Positions 13,614 through 23,998 are shown, counted from the stretch's first letter. The stretch is 64,000 nt of DNA from Qipengyuania sp. YIM B01966 (GCF_016461955.1 NZ_JADMNM010000009.1:19862-83861); one strand, 5' to 3'. The notes: generated by a model from the sequence alone, not told the origin. Numbers and translations: made by a program.

Positions 13614-14982
13614 CCTGGCGCTGTTCGCCTTCCTCTTCGCGGCGCTGGCGCTGGGGTTCCGGCGCCCGTGGCTGTGGGTGCCCGCCTATCTCTATATCGA
13701 CATCCTTTCGCCGCAGAAGATCGGCTGGTCGCTGACTGCCTCGATCCCGGTATCGCTGATCGCCTTCGTCCTTGCTTTCGCCGGCTGGTTGCTGGCCGAC
13801 CCTAAAGTCGGCAGCCGTTTCACCTGGCGGCAGGGCGCGCTGCTGTTCCTGCTGGTCTATTGCGCCTGGACCACGGCCTATGCGGATTTTCCCGAGAACG
13901 CGGCCGAGAAATGGGCGTGGGTTTGGAAGGCGCTGGTTTTCGCGATCTTCCTCCCGCTGACGCTGACCACGCGGCTGCGGATCGAAGGGACCGCGCTGGT
14001 GATGGTGCTGACGGCGGCGGCCATTGTCATCAGCGGCGGGATGAAGACGCTGGGCGGCGGGGGCGGATATGGCGGCCTGCGGCTGTTCGTCGATGACAAT
14101 ACCGGCCTCTATGAGAGTTCGACCCTGTCGACAGCGGCAGTGGCGATCATCCCGCTGGCCGTGTGGCTGGCGCGGCATGGGACGGTGTTCCGCCCCGACT
14201 GGCGGGTCAAGCTGTTCGCTGCCGGGCTGATCCTCGCCTGCCTGCTGATCCCGATCGGCACCGAGGCGCGCACGGGCCTTTTGTGCATCGGGGCGCTGGC
14301 GGTGCTGATGCTGCGCGACGTCAAGCGACGGTTCGTCTATCTCGGCCTCGCTGGCGCCCTGGCGACGCTGGCCGTGCCGTTCCTGCCGGCCAGCTACACC
14401 GAACGGATGGCGACCATCAGCGGGCATGATGGCGACGAATCCGCCTCGACCCGCGTTGCCGTCTGGCGCTGGACGCTCGACTATGCCGCCGAGCATCCGC
14501 TCGGGGGCGGGTTCGATGCCTATCGCGGCAATTCCTTCACCTATCGGCTACCCAAGCGCACGGGCGAGGGAAATAATGTCAGCGTGACATACGAGGAGGT
14601 GACCGACCATGCCCGCGCCTATCACTCATCCGTGTTCGAGATGCTGGGTGAGCAGGGGTGGCCCGGGCTGATCGTCTGGCTCATCTTCCAGGCCGGCGGT
14701 CTGTGGCAGATGGAGCGGCTGCGTCGGCGCGCGCGGCGCAAGGTGGGCAAGGGCGCGCCCCTGCCGTGGGATGCCAGCCTCGCTTCCGCGCTGCAGGCGG
14801 CGCAGGTCGTGTTCCTGGTCGGCGCGCTGTTTCAGGGGATTGCCTACCAGCCGTTTTTCCTGATGATCTTCGGCTTGCAGATCGGGCTTTATTCCTGGTG
14901 CCGGCGGCGCGATTCGGAGCAAGCCGCCCCGCGCCGCCGCGTTGCTCCTGCCAGCCCCGCCGGCGCAGCCGCCATGCCGTAA
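13606..14982 (+). CDS. Putative O-glycosylation ligase, exosortase-A system-associated (Wzy/WaaL-like)
   Basis: Polytopic inner-membrane protein of the O-antigen ligase/polymerase superfamily. It starts MLDLALFAFLFAALALGFRR and contains the conserved YLYIDILSPQKIGW segment of the exosortase-A-associated ligase family (TIGR03097-like, with an N-terminal DUF5935 region). There are about ten membrane helices, a central Arg-containing TEARTG motif, and a large periplasmic loop (about residues 265-345) with GGGFDAYRG and the HSSVFEMLGEQGW motif, where family members carry the catalytic His. Length is 458 residues. An upstream in-frame ATG at 13522 would extend it with a basic, non-matching stretch. 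It probably acts on the polymer chain-controlled by the kinase at the left edge. Confidence 0.85.
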   Translation: MLDLALFAFLFAALALGFRRPWLWVPAYLYIDILSPQKIGWSLTASIPVSLIAFVLAFAGWLLADPKVGSRFTWRQGALLFLLVYCAWTTAYADFPENAAEKWAWVWKALVFAIFLPLTLTTRLRIEGTALVMVLTAAAIVISGGMKTLGGGGGYGGLRLFVDDNTGLYESSTLSTAAVAIIPLAVWLARHGTVFRPDWRVKLFAAGLILACLLIPIGTEARTGLLCIGALAVLMLRDVKRRFVYLGLAGALATLAVPFLPASYTERMATISGHDGDESASTRVAVWRWTLDYAAEHPLGGGFDAYRGNSFTYRLPKRTGEGNNVSVTYEEVTDHARAYHSSVFEMLGEQGWPGLIVWLIFQAGGLWQMERLRRRARRKVGKGAPLPWDASLASALQAAQVVFLVGALFQGIAYQPFFLMIFGLQIGLYSWCRRRDSEQAAPRRRVAPASPAGAAAMP

Positions 14983-15067
14983 CGGCACTGCGCCGCCGCG
15001 TTGCGCTCGGCTGCGGGATGCGCCATGACCTTCGCCGAACCGAACATCAGCGAAAGGAGCGCCCGCA

Positions 15068-15517
15068 ATGAGCCCGCAGGATATCCAGGCCCGGGTCGGC
15101 GAGAATATCGGCACCAGCGAATGGGTCGAAATGTCGCAGGAACGGATCAACAAGTTCGCCGAAGCGACCGGCGATCACCAGTTCATCCATATCGATCCCG
15201 CCAAGGCGGCGCTGACCCCGTTCGGCGGGACCATCGCGCACGGGTTTCTGACGCTGTCGATGATCCCCTATCTCAGCGCCAATTCCGACCTGCCGAAGGT
15301 CGATGGCGTGAAAATGGGCGTCAATTACGGCGGCAACAAGACGCGCTTCATCAGCCCGGTCCGCAGCGGCAAGCGTATCCGCGGCCACTGGAAGCTGCTG
15401 GAGCTGGTCGAAAAGCGCCCTGGCCAGTGGCAGCAGACGCATGAAATCACCATCGAGATCGAAGGCGAGGACAAGCCCGCTTTGATCACCGAATGGATCA
15501 TGCAGTTCTTCGTTTAA
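15068..15517 (+). CDS. MaoC-family (R)-specific enoyl-CoA hydratase
   Basis: Hotdog-fold hydratase of the MaoC/NodN type that adds water across trans-2-enoyl-CoA. The catalytic pair is visible as D36 and H41 in EATGDHQFIHID, followed by the hydratase loop TPFGGTIAHGFLTLSM. The length of 149 residues is normal for a single-domain member. It lies 23 bases before the thiolase in the same direction, so the two probably act in one acyl-CoA pathway. The exact chain-length specificity cannot be read from the sequence. A Shine-Dalgarno-like GAAAGGAG lies before the start. Confidence 0.88.
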   Translation: MSPQDIQARVGENIGTSEWVEMSQERINKFAEATGDHQFIHIDPAKAALTPFGGTIAHGFLTLSMIPYLSANSDLPKVDGVKMGVNYGGNKTRFISPVRSGKRIRGHWKLLELVEKRPGQWQQTHEITIEIEGEDKPALITEWIMQFFV

Positions 15518-15540
15518 GCTCCTGTGACGAAAGGTTTCCC

Positions 15541-16725
<1,185 letters not shown>

Positions 16726-16761
16726 GATTTGGTTAGATTTCCATTGACATTTAACCAAATC
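16726..16761. promoter_or_regulatory. Palindromic operator candidate (10-bp inverted repeat)
   Basis: GATTTGGTTA at 16726-16735 is repeated exactly in inverse orientation as TAACCAAATC at 16752-16761. The 16-base centre contains the TTGACA -35 element described next. A further GGTT at 16762-16765 makes a third half-site (AACC-AAATC-GGTT). This AT-rich dyad in otherwise GC-rich DNA looks like a binding site for a dimeric repressor such as a TetR or GntR protein, but no regulator gene lies beside it. The identity of the binding protein is unknown. Confidence 0.55.
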
Positions 16762-16772
16762 GGTTCTATATG
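16744..16772 (+). promoter_or_regulatory. Sigma70-type promoter upstream of the DUF4126 gene
   Basis: A perfect -35 hexamer TTGACA (16744-16749) is followed after exactly 17 bases by TATATG (16767-16772), a four-of-six match to TATAAT. The element sits directly after the thiolase stop and points to the DUF4126 gene at 16928. The start of transcription would fall near 16779, giving a leader of about 150 bases. The -35 box lies inside the palindrome, so repression by occlusion is plausible. Confidence 0.6.
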
Positions 16773-16780
16773 AGTTGCTG

Positions 16781-16846
16781 ATGACGCGGCGGGTGGCCCT
16801 CAACGCCCGCCGCGTGCTCGGCTCTTTGCCACCGTCGATCCGATAA
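16781..16846 (+). other. Leader with 21-codon frame and strong hairpin
   Basis: Immediately downstream of the predicted promoter an ATG at 16781 opens a 21-codon frame (MTRRVALNARRVLGSLPPSI R, stop at 16844-16846). With transcription starting near 16779 it would be nearly leaderless. The same bases form a hairpin: 16784-16795 pairs with 16804-16815 (12 pairs including one G-U, loop of 8). A second arm pair CTTTGCC/GGCAAAG brackets the following 50 bases. No U-tract follows, so it is not a simple terminator. It may be a translated attenuator-like leader or only a chance structure in GC-rich DNA. Confidence 0.35.
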
Positions 16847-16927
16847 TTGCGCTTGCCCGACTGGCGGCAAAGGCACATCTCTGGTGCACTTAGCTGTTTC
16901 TGGCCGGTCGAACGAAGGGCGCAGCGG

Positions 16928-17662
16928 ATGGGCATTATCGAAATTCTCGGCATCGCGGGCAGCGTCAGCCTGCTGGCCGGCTGGCGGATGTATCTGTGCA
17001 TCTTTGCCACTGGCCTTGCCATGCGGCTGGGCGCCCTGCCGCTGCCCGAAAATCTCACCAGCCTGGATGTGCTGGCCAACCCCTGGGTGATGGGGGTCGC
17101 CGGCGTCGCCGCGGTGGTCGAACTCCTGGCCGACAAGGTGATGTGGCTCGACAGCCTGTGGGACACGGTCCACACCGCCATCCGCCCGATCGGCGGGGCG
17201 CTGCTGGCGCTGGCGATCGTCGATCCGTCGGACCCGGCGACGCAGGTGATCGCCTTTATCCTCGGCGGCGGCGCGGCACTGGCCGCACATGGCAGCAAGG
17301 CCGGCGCCCGCGCGGTCGTCAATGCCAGCCCCGAACCGGTCAGCAATATCGCGCTGTCCACGGTCGAGGATGTCGCCAGCGCGGGTCTGCTTTACGCGGC
17401 GTATGAATATCCCTGGGCCGCCGGCGGCATCGCGCTCGGCCTGCTGGCGCTGGTGATCGGTCTGCTGCTGATCGCGCGGCGGATGATCCGCAAGTTCCTC
17501 GGCAAGGATCGCCGCCCGCTACCGGCAGACCTGCCCCCGGCCCGGCTGAACCTCCGTCAGGCGACTGCCGCCAGCTTCGTCTTGCCGGGCACCGCGCCGA
17601 TGAATTCCTCCAGCACCGGCGCGATCCGCGTGCGCCATTTGCTGCCGTTGAAGATCCCGTAA
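16928..17662 (+). CDS. DUF4126 family membrane protein
   Basis: Polytopic inner-membrane protein of unknown function. Residues 1-190 match the DUF4126 pattern: MGIIEILGIAGSVSLLAGWR start, then the paired glycine-rich helices and AAHGSKAGARAVVNASPEPV, SNIALSTVEDVASAG. Five to six membrane helices are visible, ending with a basic cytoplasmic patch (ARRMIRKFLGKDRR). The ATG at 16928 is chosen because upstream codons (from 16847) show no family features. The last 35 residues (after about LPADLPPA) are encoded antisense to the 3' end of phaZ, an overlap of 106 bases, and are probably not conserved. Function unknown. Confidence 0.82.
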   Translation: MGIIEILGIAGSVSLLAGWRMYLCIFATGLAMRLGALPLPENLTSLDVLANPWVMGVAGVAAVVELLADKVMWLDSLWDTVHTAIRPIGGALLALAIVDPSDPATQVIAFILGGGAALAAHGSKAGARAVVNASPEPVSNIALSTVEDVASAGLLYAAYEYPWAAGGIALGLLALVIGLLLIARRMIRKFLGKDRRPLPADLPPARLNLRQATAASFVLPGTAPMNSSSTGAIRVRHLLPLKIP

Positions 17663-18804
17663 TGCCCGACTTCGGGGGCGAGGAAATAGCGCTTCTTCGC
17701 GTCGGGCAGGCCGGTCGCGAGCGTCAACGCCGCGCGGGTCTGGCCGATGCCCGAAATATCGTCGCGCTCGCCCTCGATCGCCATCATCGCCGTGCGGGTG
17801 ATCGCCCCGACATCCACCGGCTTGCCGCGATGGATGAAGGTGCCGTTGGGGATCGAATGTTTCTGGAACACCTCCTCCACCGTCTGGAGGTAGAATTCGG
17901 CGGTCATGTCGCAGACCGAGCGGTACTCGTCGTAGAAATTCTTGGTCGCCTGCGCGCTCTGTTCGTCCCCCACGGTGAGATGCTTGAACATCTCGTAATG
18001 GCTCATCAGGTGATTGCCGAGGTTCATGCTCATGAACCCGGCCAGTTGCAGGAAGCCGGGATATACGCGCCGCCCTTCGCCCGGATATTGCAGCGGCACG
18101 GTGGCGATCACGTTCTGGCGGAACCAGGCGATCGGCCGCTCCATCGCCAGATCGTTGACCGTTGTCGGCGATTGGCGCGTATCGACCGGCCCGCCCATCA
18201 TGGTCAGCGTCGCCGGCGCGGCACGGTGATTGGCCGCGTTCATCACCGCCGTCGCCGCCAGTGCGGGCACCGATGGCTGACACACCGCGAGAACGTGGGT
18301 GCCCGGGCCGATATGGTCGAGAAAGCCGATCAGATAATCGATATAATCATCGAGATCGAACCGCCCCGCGCTTAGCGGGACCATCTTCGCATCGGCCCAG
18401 TCGGTGATGTACACCTCGCAGCGTTCGACCATCCGCTCGACCGTGCCGCGCAGCAAGGTCGCGTAATGCCCGCTCATCGGGGCGACGATCAGCAGCTTGG
18501 GCACGTCGGCCGCGTGGCCGGTATGGGTAAAGCGCAGCAGATCGCCGAACGGGCGGTGCAACACTCGCGATTGGGTGACCGGCCAGATCTTGCCACCGAC
18601 CTTGACCGTCTCGATGTCGAATTCGGGCTTCCCGCGCGGCTGGGCAGCGTGGGCAAACACCTCCAGCGCGGACGCGGCGAGCGGGCCCAGCCCGAAATAG
18701 CTCAGCGGGTGGTAGGGGCTTGCGAGCATTTCCGCCGCCATCGCGGCAAAGGTGCTCGCGCTGTTGAGCCACGAGCGCTGCAATTCATGGGCGTGATACA
18801 GCAT
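17557..18804 (-). CDS. phaZ: Intracellular polyhydroxyalkanoate depolymerase
   Basis: Alpha/beta-hydrolase of the intracellular PHB depolymerase family (TIGR01849 type), which mobilises stored polyhydroxybutyrate. It starts MLYHAHELQRSWLNSASTFA, which is the family's usual beginning. The catalytic nucleophile is cysteine in the lipase-box-like motif HVLAVCQPSVPALAA. Asp in the late acid region and His in APEVGHYGIFNGSKWR complete the triad. Length is 415 residues. A good ribosome site (AGGAGA) lies eight bases before the ATG at 18804. Its presence implies PHA storage although no phaC synthase is in this window. Its 3' end overlaps the DUF4126 gene. Confidence 0.93.
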   Translation of the reverse strand: MLYHAHELQRSWLNSASTFAAMAAEMLASPYHPLSYFGLGPLAASALEVFAHAAQPRGKPEFDIETVKVGGKIWPVTQSRVLHRPFGDLLRFTHTGHAADVPKLLIVAPMSGHYATLLRGTVERMVERCEVYITDWADAKMVPLSAGRFDLDDYIDYLIGFLDHIGPGTHVLAVCQPSVPALAATAVMNAANHRAAPATLTMMGGPVDTRQSPTTVNDLAMERPIAWFRQNVIATVPLQYPGEGRRVYPGFLQLAGFMSMNLGNHLMSHYEMFKHLTVGDEQSAQATKNFYDEYRSVCDMTAEFYLQTVEEVFQKHSIPNGTFIHRGKPVDVGAITRTAMMAIEGERDDISGIGQTRAALTLATGLPDAKKRYFLAPEVGHYGIFNGSKWRTRIAPVLEEFIGAVPGKTKLAAVA

Positions 18805-18951
18805 CGGGCATTCTCCTGCGCGCGAGGGCTCCCCCTCGGACGGTGATTGTGCGGCGCAACATGACGCGACTGGTGGCAATTTGCAACCGGCCCTGACGAA
18901 GGGCGCGTACGGCGGTGGATTTTGTCGGCCGCGAGGGCTAGGCGCAGGGCC

Positions 18952-20802
18952 ATGGACGACCGCGCCGCATCGCTTTCTCCCGATCCCGCCACCGAGCCTG
19001 ACGACGCCGCCGCGCCGCCGCGCGCCGAAGAACCGCCCCGCGCAAAGTCGCTTGGCCCGCTGCGGATGGTCTGGCGCGAGGCGGCCAAATATCCGGCCCA
19101 GATCGCCATCGCGTTCCTCGCTCTGGTCGTCACTTCGACCGCGATGCTGGCATTCCCGGCCGGGCTCAAACTGGTGGTTGATCGCGGCTTTGCCGAAGGC
19201 GGCGATCCGACCGATATCGGCCGCTGGTTCCGCTATCTGCTGGTGATCGTCGGCGTGCTGGGCCTCGGTACGGCGGTGCGGTTCTATTTCGTCAGCTGGC
19301 TGGGCGAACGCGTGGTCGCCGATGTGCGCGAACGGGTGCACGAAAACCTGCTGCGGCTCGCCCCGGCCTTCTTCGAGGAAAACTCGCCCAAGGAGATATC
19401 TTCGCGGATGACCTCGGACACGGCGATTATCGAACAGGTGGTGGGGACCACCGTCTCGGTGGCGCTGCGAAATACCATCATGGCGGTGCTCGGCACGGCC
19501 TATCTGTTCTGGCTCGCGCCGCAATTGTCGGGGCTGCTGGTGATCGCCATCCCGGTGGTGATCGTGCCGATCTTCCTGTTTGGCCGCAAACTGCGCGATA
19601 TCAGCCGCACCAGCCAGGACCGGGTGGCCGATGTCGGCGCGATGGTTGCCGAAGTGCTCGGTGCGATGAAGATCGTCCAGGCGTTCAACCAGGAGGCACG
19701 CGAGAAGCGCCGGTTCGCCCGCGCGGTCGAGGCGACCTTCGATACGGCCAGACGGCGCATCCTGATCCGCGCGATCATGACCGCGGTGGTGATTACGCTA
19801 ATTTTCGGCTCGCTGACGCTGCTCATGTGGCGCGGCGCGGTGCTGGTGGTCAGCGGCGCGCTTACGGGGGGCACGATCATCGCCTTCGTGATCGCCACCG
19901 GGATCGTCGCCGGATCGTTCGGTGCGCTGACCGAGGTCTATGGCGATCTGCTGCGCGGTGCGGGCGCGGCCAGCCGGCTTTACGAATTGCTGGACGAGCG
20001 GCCGACCATCGCCCCGCCGGCCCGCCCCGAACGCCTGCCCGAACCGCCGCGCGGCAGCCTGTCGTTCCGCAATGTCACCTTCCGTTATCCCACGCGGCCC
20101 GAAGCGCCCGCGCTGGTAGATTTCAGCCTCGAGGTCGAGCCGGGCGAGACGGTCGCCATTGTCGGCCCGTCGGGGGCGGGCAAATCGACCATCTTCCAGC
20201 TGGTCGAACGGTTTTACGACCCGCAGAGCGGGACCATTCGAATCGATGGAATCCCGCTGATATCGGCCGATCCGGCCGATATCCGCCGGCGCATCGCATT
20301 GGTGCCGCAGGACGGCGTGCTGTTCTCGGCCAATGCGCGCGACAATCTGCGCTATGGCCGCTGGGATGCGGACGATGCGGCGATCTGGGACGCAGCCCGC
20401 GCTGCCAACGCCGAGGGTTTCCTGCGCGACCTGCCGCATGGGCTCGACACCTATCTCGGCGAAAGCGGGACGCGGCTGTCGGGCGGGCAACAGCAACGCC
20501 TGGCGATTGCCCGCGCTCTGCTCCGCGATGCGCCGATCCTGCTGCTCGACGAAGCGACCAGCGCGCTCGACGCGGAAAGCGAATTGCTGGTCCAGCAGGC
20601 GCTTGACCGGCTGATGGAAGGGCGCACCACGCTGGTCATCGCGCACCGGCTCGCCACCGTGCGCGCCGCCGACCGGATCGTGGTGATGGATGGCGGGCGG
20701 ATTGTCGAACAGGGCACGCATGGCGAATTGACCGCCGCCGGCGGCCTCTATGCCCGGCTCGCGGCGCTGCAGTTTGACGGGGGGCGGTTCGCAGCGGCGT
20801 AA
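18952..20802 (+). CDS. ABC transporter, ABCB type half-transporter (fused permease-ATPase)
   Basis: 616-residue exporter with a cytoplasmic proline/acidic N-terminal extension (about 40 residues), six membrane helices (about 50-330) and a nucleotide-binding domain. The ATPase motifs are complete: Walker A GPSGAGKST, signature LSGGQQQRLAIARAL, Walker B ILLLDEATSALD and switch His in VIAHRLATV. It resembles the alphaproteobacterial ABCB-BAC/MsbA-like group; the cargo (lipid, drug or polysaccharide precursor) cannot be told. An upstream start at 18922 adds a short arginine-rich stretch and is less likely. It is divergent from phaZ with 147 bases between starts. Confidence 0.9.
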   Translation: MDDRAASLSPDPATEPDDAAAPPRAEEPPRAKSLGPLRMVWREAAKYPAQIAIAFLALVVTSTAMLAFPAGLKLVVDRGFAEGGDPTDIGRWFRYLLVIVGVLGLGTAVRFYFVSWLGERVVADVRERVHENLLRLAPAFFEENSPKEISSRMTSDTAIIEQVVGTTVSVALRNTIMAVLGTAYLFWLAPQLSGLLVIAIPVVIVPIFLFGRKLRDISRTSQDRVADVGAMVAEVLGAMKIVQAFNQEAREKRRFARAVEATFDTARRRILIRAIMTAVVITLIFGSLTLLMWRGAVLVVSGALTGGTIIAFVIATGIVAGSFGALTEVYGDLLRGAGAASRLYELLDERPTIAPPARPERLPEPPRGSLSFRNVTFRYPTRPEAPALVDFSLEVEPGETVAIVGPSGAGKSTIFQLVERFYDPQSGTIRIDGIPLISADPADIRRRIALVPQDGVLFSANARDNLRYGRWDADDAAIWDAARAANAEGFLRDLPHGLDTYLGESGTRLSGGQQQRLAIARALLRDAPILLLDEATSALDAESELLVQQALDRLMEGRTTLVIAHRLATVRAADRIVVMDGGRIVEQGTHGELTAAGGLYARLAALQFDGGRFAAA

Positions 20803-20922
20803 ATCGCGGGGCAAGCCGCCCTATTCTACCAACGCCGTATGCCACGCGACGTGCGTTGTCAGTGCCCGTACGCGCTGGGTTACAGTCGCTACGCGATGTT
20901 TTGACCCTGGGAATGGACTTTT

Positions 20923-23106
20923 ATGAAGATTTTGCTCGCCGCAGGAACCAGTCTCGCCGCGCTGATGATGGCCGCGCCGGCACTGGCGCAGGACGATGTT
21001 GCCGACGATGCGGCGCCGGCCATTGAGGAATTGGTCCACGCGCAGGATGCTGCGCCGGCGGCCGCCGCCAGCCAGTTGCCGACGATGAGCTTCGGCACCT
21101 GGGGCTTCGACCCGGAATCGCTCGACCCAGCGATCGCGCCGGGGGATGATTTCTTCGCCTACGCCAACCGCAAATGGCTCGCCGCCAACCCGCTGCCGCC
21201 CGAATTCGCCCGGTTCGGCGCGTTCAACCTGCTGCGCGAGAAATCGACCGCTGACGTTCATGCGCTGGTCGACGAACTGCGCGCGACCAATCCGGCGCCC
21301 GGCACGCAGGCACGCCGGATCGTCGATGCCTATGAAGGCTTCCTCGACACCGCGGCGATCGAGGCCGCCGGCCTTGCCCCGGCGCAGCCGCATCTCGACC
21401 GGATCGCGCAGGCTACCACGCTCGACGCGCTGGCGGCCCTATGGGGCGAGGCAGGCTATCCCTCACCCGTGAGCGCCGGCGTCACGATCGACCAGAAGCA
21501 GCCCGATACCTACGCGGTCTATGTCGGGACAGGCGGGCTGGGGCTTCCCGACCGGCAATATTATCTCGATACCAGCGACAAGGGCCGCGCGATCCAGCAG
21601 CAATATCGCGACTACCTCGCTTTCCTGCTGGGCGAGGCGCGCTATGCCGACCCGCGCGCCGCGGCCGAGGCGGTTTATGCGCTCGAAGACCGGATTGCGC
21701 GCGAGATCGACTGGGACCGCGCGGTGCGCCGCAATCGCGATCTCACCTACAATGCGCTGGCCCCGGCCGAATTGACCGCAATGGCAGGCAATTTCCCGCT
21801 GGCGCGGATGCTCGAGCAGGTTGGGCTGGCGGGCGCGCCCAAATTCGTCGTGCCGCTGGTCCCGCCGAGCGCCGAGGAAGCCCGTGCACTTGGACTGACT
21901 CAGACACAGCTGGCACAGATCGGACGCGGCACGCCGGGGATGTTCGCGCTGCTGTCCGAAATGCCGGTGGCGACGCTACAGGCTTGGACCATCGCCCGCT
22001 TCCTGTCGGCCAACGCAGCGGTGCTGCCCGCCCGGTTCGACGAGGCGCAATTCGCGCTTTACGGCAAGACGCTGCAGGGCACGCCCGAGCAGCGCCCGCG
22101 GTGGAAGCGCGCGATCGACGAGGTCGAAGGGCTGGTCGGCGAGCAGCTCGGCGAAGCCTATGCGGCGCGCTATTTCCCGGCGGCCAACAAGGCCGCGATG
22201 CAGGATCTGGTGGCCAATCTGCGGCGCGCGCTGGCGCTCAGCCTCGACGAGATCGACTGGATGAGCCCGGCGACCAAGCGCGAGGCAGCTGCCAAGCTGG
22301 ACGCGTTTACGCCCAAAATCGGCTATCGCGACGACTTCGAAACCTATGACGGGCTGACCATCGCAGCCGGATCCCCGCTCGCTAACCGGTTGGCCAGCGC
22401 GCGCTGGAGCCTGGCCGACAATGTCACCAAACTGGGCCAGCCGATCGACCGCAGCGAATGGTTCATGCTGCCGCAGACGGTCAACGCCTATTACAACTCG
22501 ACCATGAACGAGATCGTCTTCCCCGCGGCGATCCTGCAGCCGCCCTTCTTCAACATGACGGCCGATCCGGCGGTGAACTACGGGGCGATCGGCGGGGTCA
22601 TTGGCCACGAGATCGGCCACGGCTTCGACGATCAGGGCTCGAAATCCGACGGCACGGGGATGCTGCGCAACTGGTGGTCCGATGCCGACCGCGGGGCGTT
22701 CGATGCCCGCGGCAACGCTCTGGTCGAACAGTACAATGCCTATTGCCCGCTCGACGATGGCAAGACCTGCGTCAATGGCCGCCTGACGCTTGGCGAGAAT
22801 ATCGGCGATCTTGGCGGACTCAGCCTCGCCTATCGGGCCTATCGTCTTTCGTTGAACGGGGCAGAAGCGCCAGTGATTGACGGGCTGACAGGTGACCAGC
22901 GGTTCTTCCTGGCCTGGGCACAGGTATGGCGCTCGGCGCAGCGCGAAGGTTCGGCCCGCCAGCGGTTGTTGACCGACCCGCACAGCCCCGAGGAATTCCG
23001 CGTGAATGGTGTCGTGCGCAACATGGACGCCTGGTACCGTGCGTTCAATGTGACACCCGACCATGCGCTCTATCTGCCGCCCGAAAAGCGCATCACGATC
23101 TGGTGA
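20923..23106 (+). CDS. M13-family (neprilysin-like) zinc metallopeptidase, secreted
   Basis: Periplasmic oligopeptidase. Residues 1-22 form a signal peptide (MKILLAAGTSLAALMMAAPALA). The catalytic zinc motif HEIGH lies at about residue 561 (GVIGHEIGHGFDDQGSKSD), with the third ligand in GENIGDLGGLSLAYRA and the substrate-binding NAYYNSTMNEIVFPA segment. The length of 727 residues fits bacterial M13 enzymes. Its own unit is likely: 120 bases separate it from the ABC transporter, with a GGGAATGGA ribosome site. Confidence 0.95.
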   Translation: MKILLAAGTSLAALMMAAPALAQDDVADDAAPAIEELVHAQDAAPAAAASQLPTMSFGTWGFDPESLDPAIAPGDDFFAYANRKWLAANPLPPEFARFGAFNLLREKSTADVHALVDELRATNPAPGTQARRIVDAYEGFLDTAAIEAAGLAPAQPHLDRIAQATTLDALAALWGEAGYPSPVSAGVTIDQKQPDTYAVYVGTGGLGLPDRQYYLDTSDKGRAIQQQYRDYLAFLLGEARYADPRAAAEAVYALEDRIAREIDWDRAVRRNRDLTYNALAPAELTAMAGNFPLARMLEQVGLAGAPKFVVPLVPPSAEEARALGLTQTQLAQIGRGTPGMFALLSEMPVATLQAWTIARFLSANAAVLPARFDEAQFALYGKTLQGTPEQRPRWKRAIDEVEGLVGEQLGEAYAARYFPAANKAAMQDLVANLRRALALSLDEIDWMSPATKREAAAKLDAFTPKIGYRDDFETYDGLTIAAGSPLANRLASARWSLADNVTKLGQPIDRSEWFMLPQTVNAYYNSTMNEIVFPAAILQPPFFNMTADPAVNYGAIGGVIGHEIGHGFDDQGSKSDGTGMLRNWWSDADRGAFDARGNALVEQYNAYCPLDDGKTCVNGRLTLGENIGDLGGLSLAYRAYRLSLNGAEAPVIDGLTGDQRFFLAWAQVWRSAQREGSARQRLLTDPHSPEEFRVNGVVRNMDAWYRAFNVTPDHALYLPPEKRITIW

Positions 23107-23185
23107 CATTTTCGGTGGCCGGGCGGCGTACGCTGCCCGCCCATTGGCTTGACTAGGCGGCGCTCCCCGCCGAGGGAGCGCTGCC

Positions 23186-23998
23186 ATGAACCTCACGCTG
23201 ACAGCGATCCTCCTCGGCATTGTCGAGGGGGTAACCGAATTCCTGCCGGTATCCTCGACCGGCCACCTGATCCTCGCCAGCGAGCTTCTGGGCTACGATG
23301 CCGCGCAATGGGCGATGTTCAACGTCGTCATCCAGCTCGGTGCGATCCTGGCCGTGGTCTATCAATACTGGCCGACGATTTGGCAGGCCGGTCTCGGCGT
23401 CTTGCGGCTGGAAAGCGAAGGGCTGCGCTTTGCCCGCAATATCCTCGTCGCGTTCATCCCCTCGGCGGTACTCGGGCTGGCGCTCAAGGATTATATCGAC
23501 ATCATGCTGGGCAGCCCCGAGCTGGTCGCCTGGGCACTGATCATCGGCGGGATGGCGATCATCGGCATCGAAAAGGTCGTCAATCCGCAAGGTGACATCG
23601 GCGTCGCACAGCTACCTTTAAAACAGGTGATCGGTGTCGGGTTGGCGCAGTGTCTGGCGATGATCCCGGGGGTCAGCCGCTCCGGCGCGACGATCATGGG
23701 TGCGCTTGCAATGGGAATCAATCGCAAGACGGCAGCCGAGTTCTCGTTCTTCCTCGCCATTCCGACGATGATCGGCGCAACAACGCTGGAACTGATCCAG
23801 AAGGGGGATCAGCTTACCTCCGGTGCGATGACGGTGGGCTGGCGAGAGATCGCCATCGGCTTCGTGGTGAGCTTTGTCGTCGCGCTGGTGGTGATCCGCG
23901 CCTTTGTCGCCTTTGTCAGCCGGCGCGGCTTTGCGCCCTTTGGCTGGTACCGCATCGTCGCCGGCACGGTCGCGCTGATCTGGCTCGGAACACGGTAG
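23186..23998 (+). CDS. uppP: Undecaprenyl-diphosphatase
   Basis: Integral membrane enzyme that dephosphorylates undecaprenyl diphosphate to recycle the lipid carrier for peptidoglycan and polysaccharide synthesis; overproduction gives bacitracin resistance in other species. Both active-site boxes are present: GIVEGVTEFLPVSSTGHLIL near the N-terminus and GVSRSGATIMGAL in the middle. 270 residues and about eight helices match the family. It supplies the carrier used by the EPS and LPS systems found elsewhere in the window. Confidence 0.97.
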   Translation: MNLTLTAILLGIVEGVTEFLPVSSTGHLILASELLGYDAAQWAMFNVVIQLGAILAVVYQYWPTIWQAGLGVLRLESEGLRFARNILVAFIPSAVLGLALKDYIDIMLGSPELVAWALIIGGMAIIGIEKVVNPQGDIGVAQLPLKQVIGVGLAQCLAMIPGVSRSGATIMGALAMGINRKTAAEFSFFLAIPTMIGATTLELIQKGDQLTSGAMTVGWREIAIGFVVSFVVALVVIRAFVAFVSRRGFAPFGWYRIVAGTVALIWLGTR

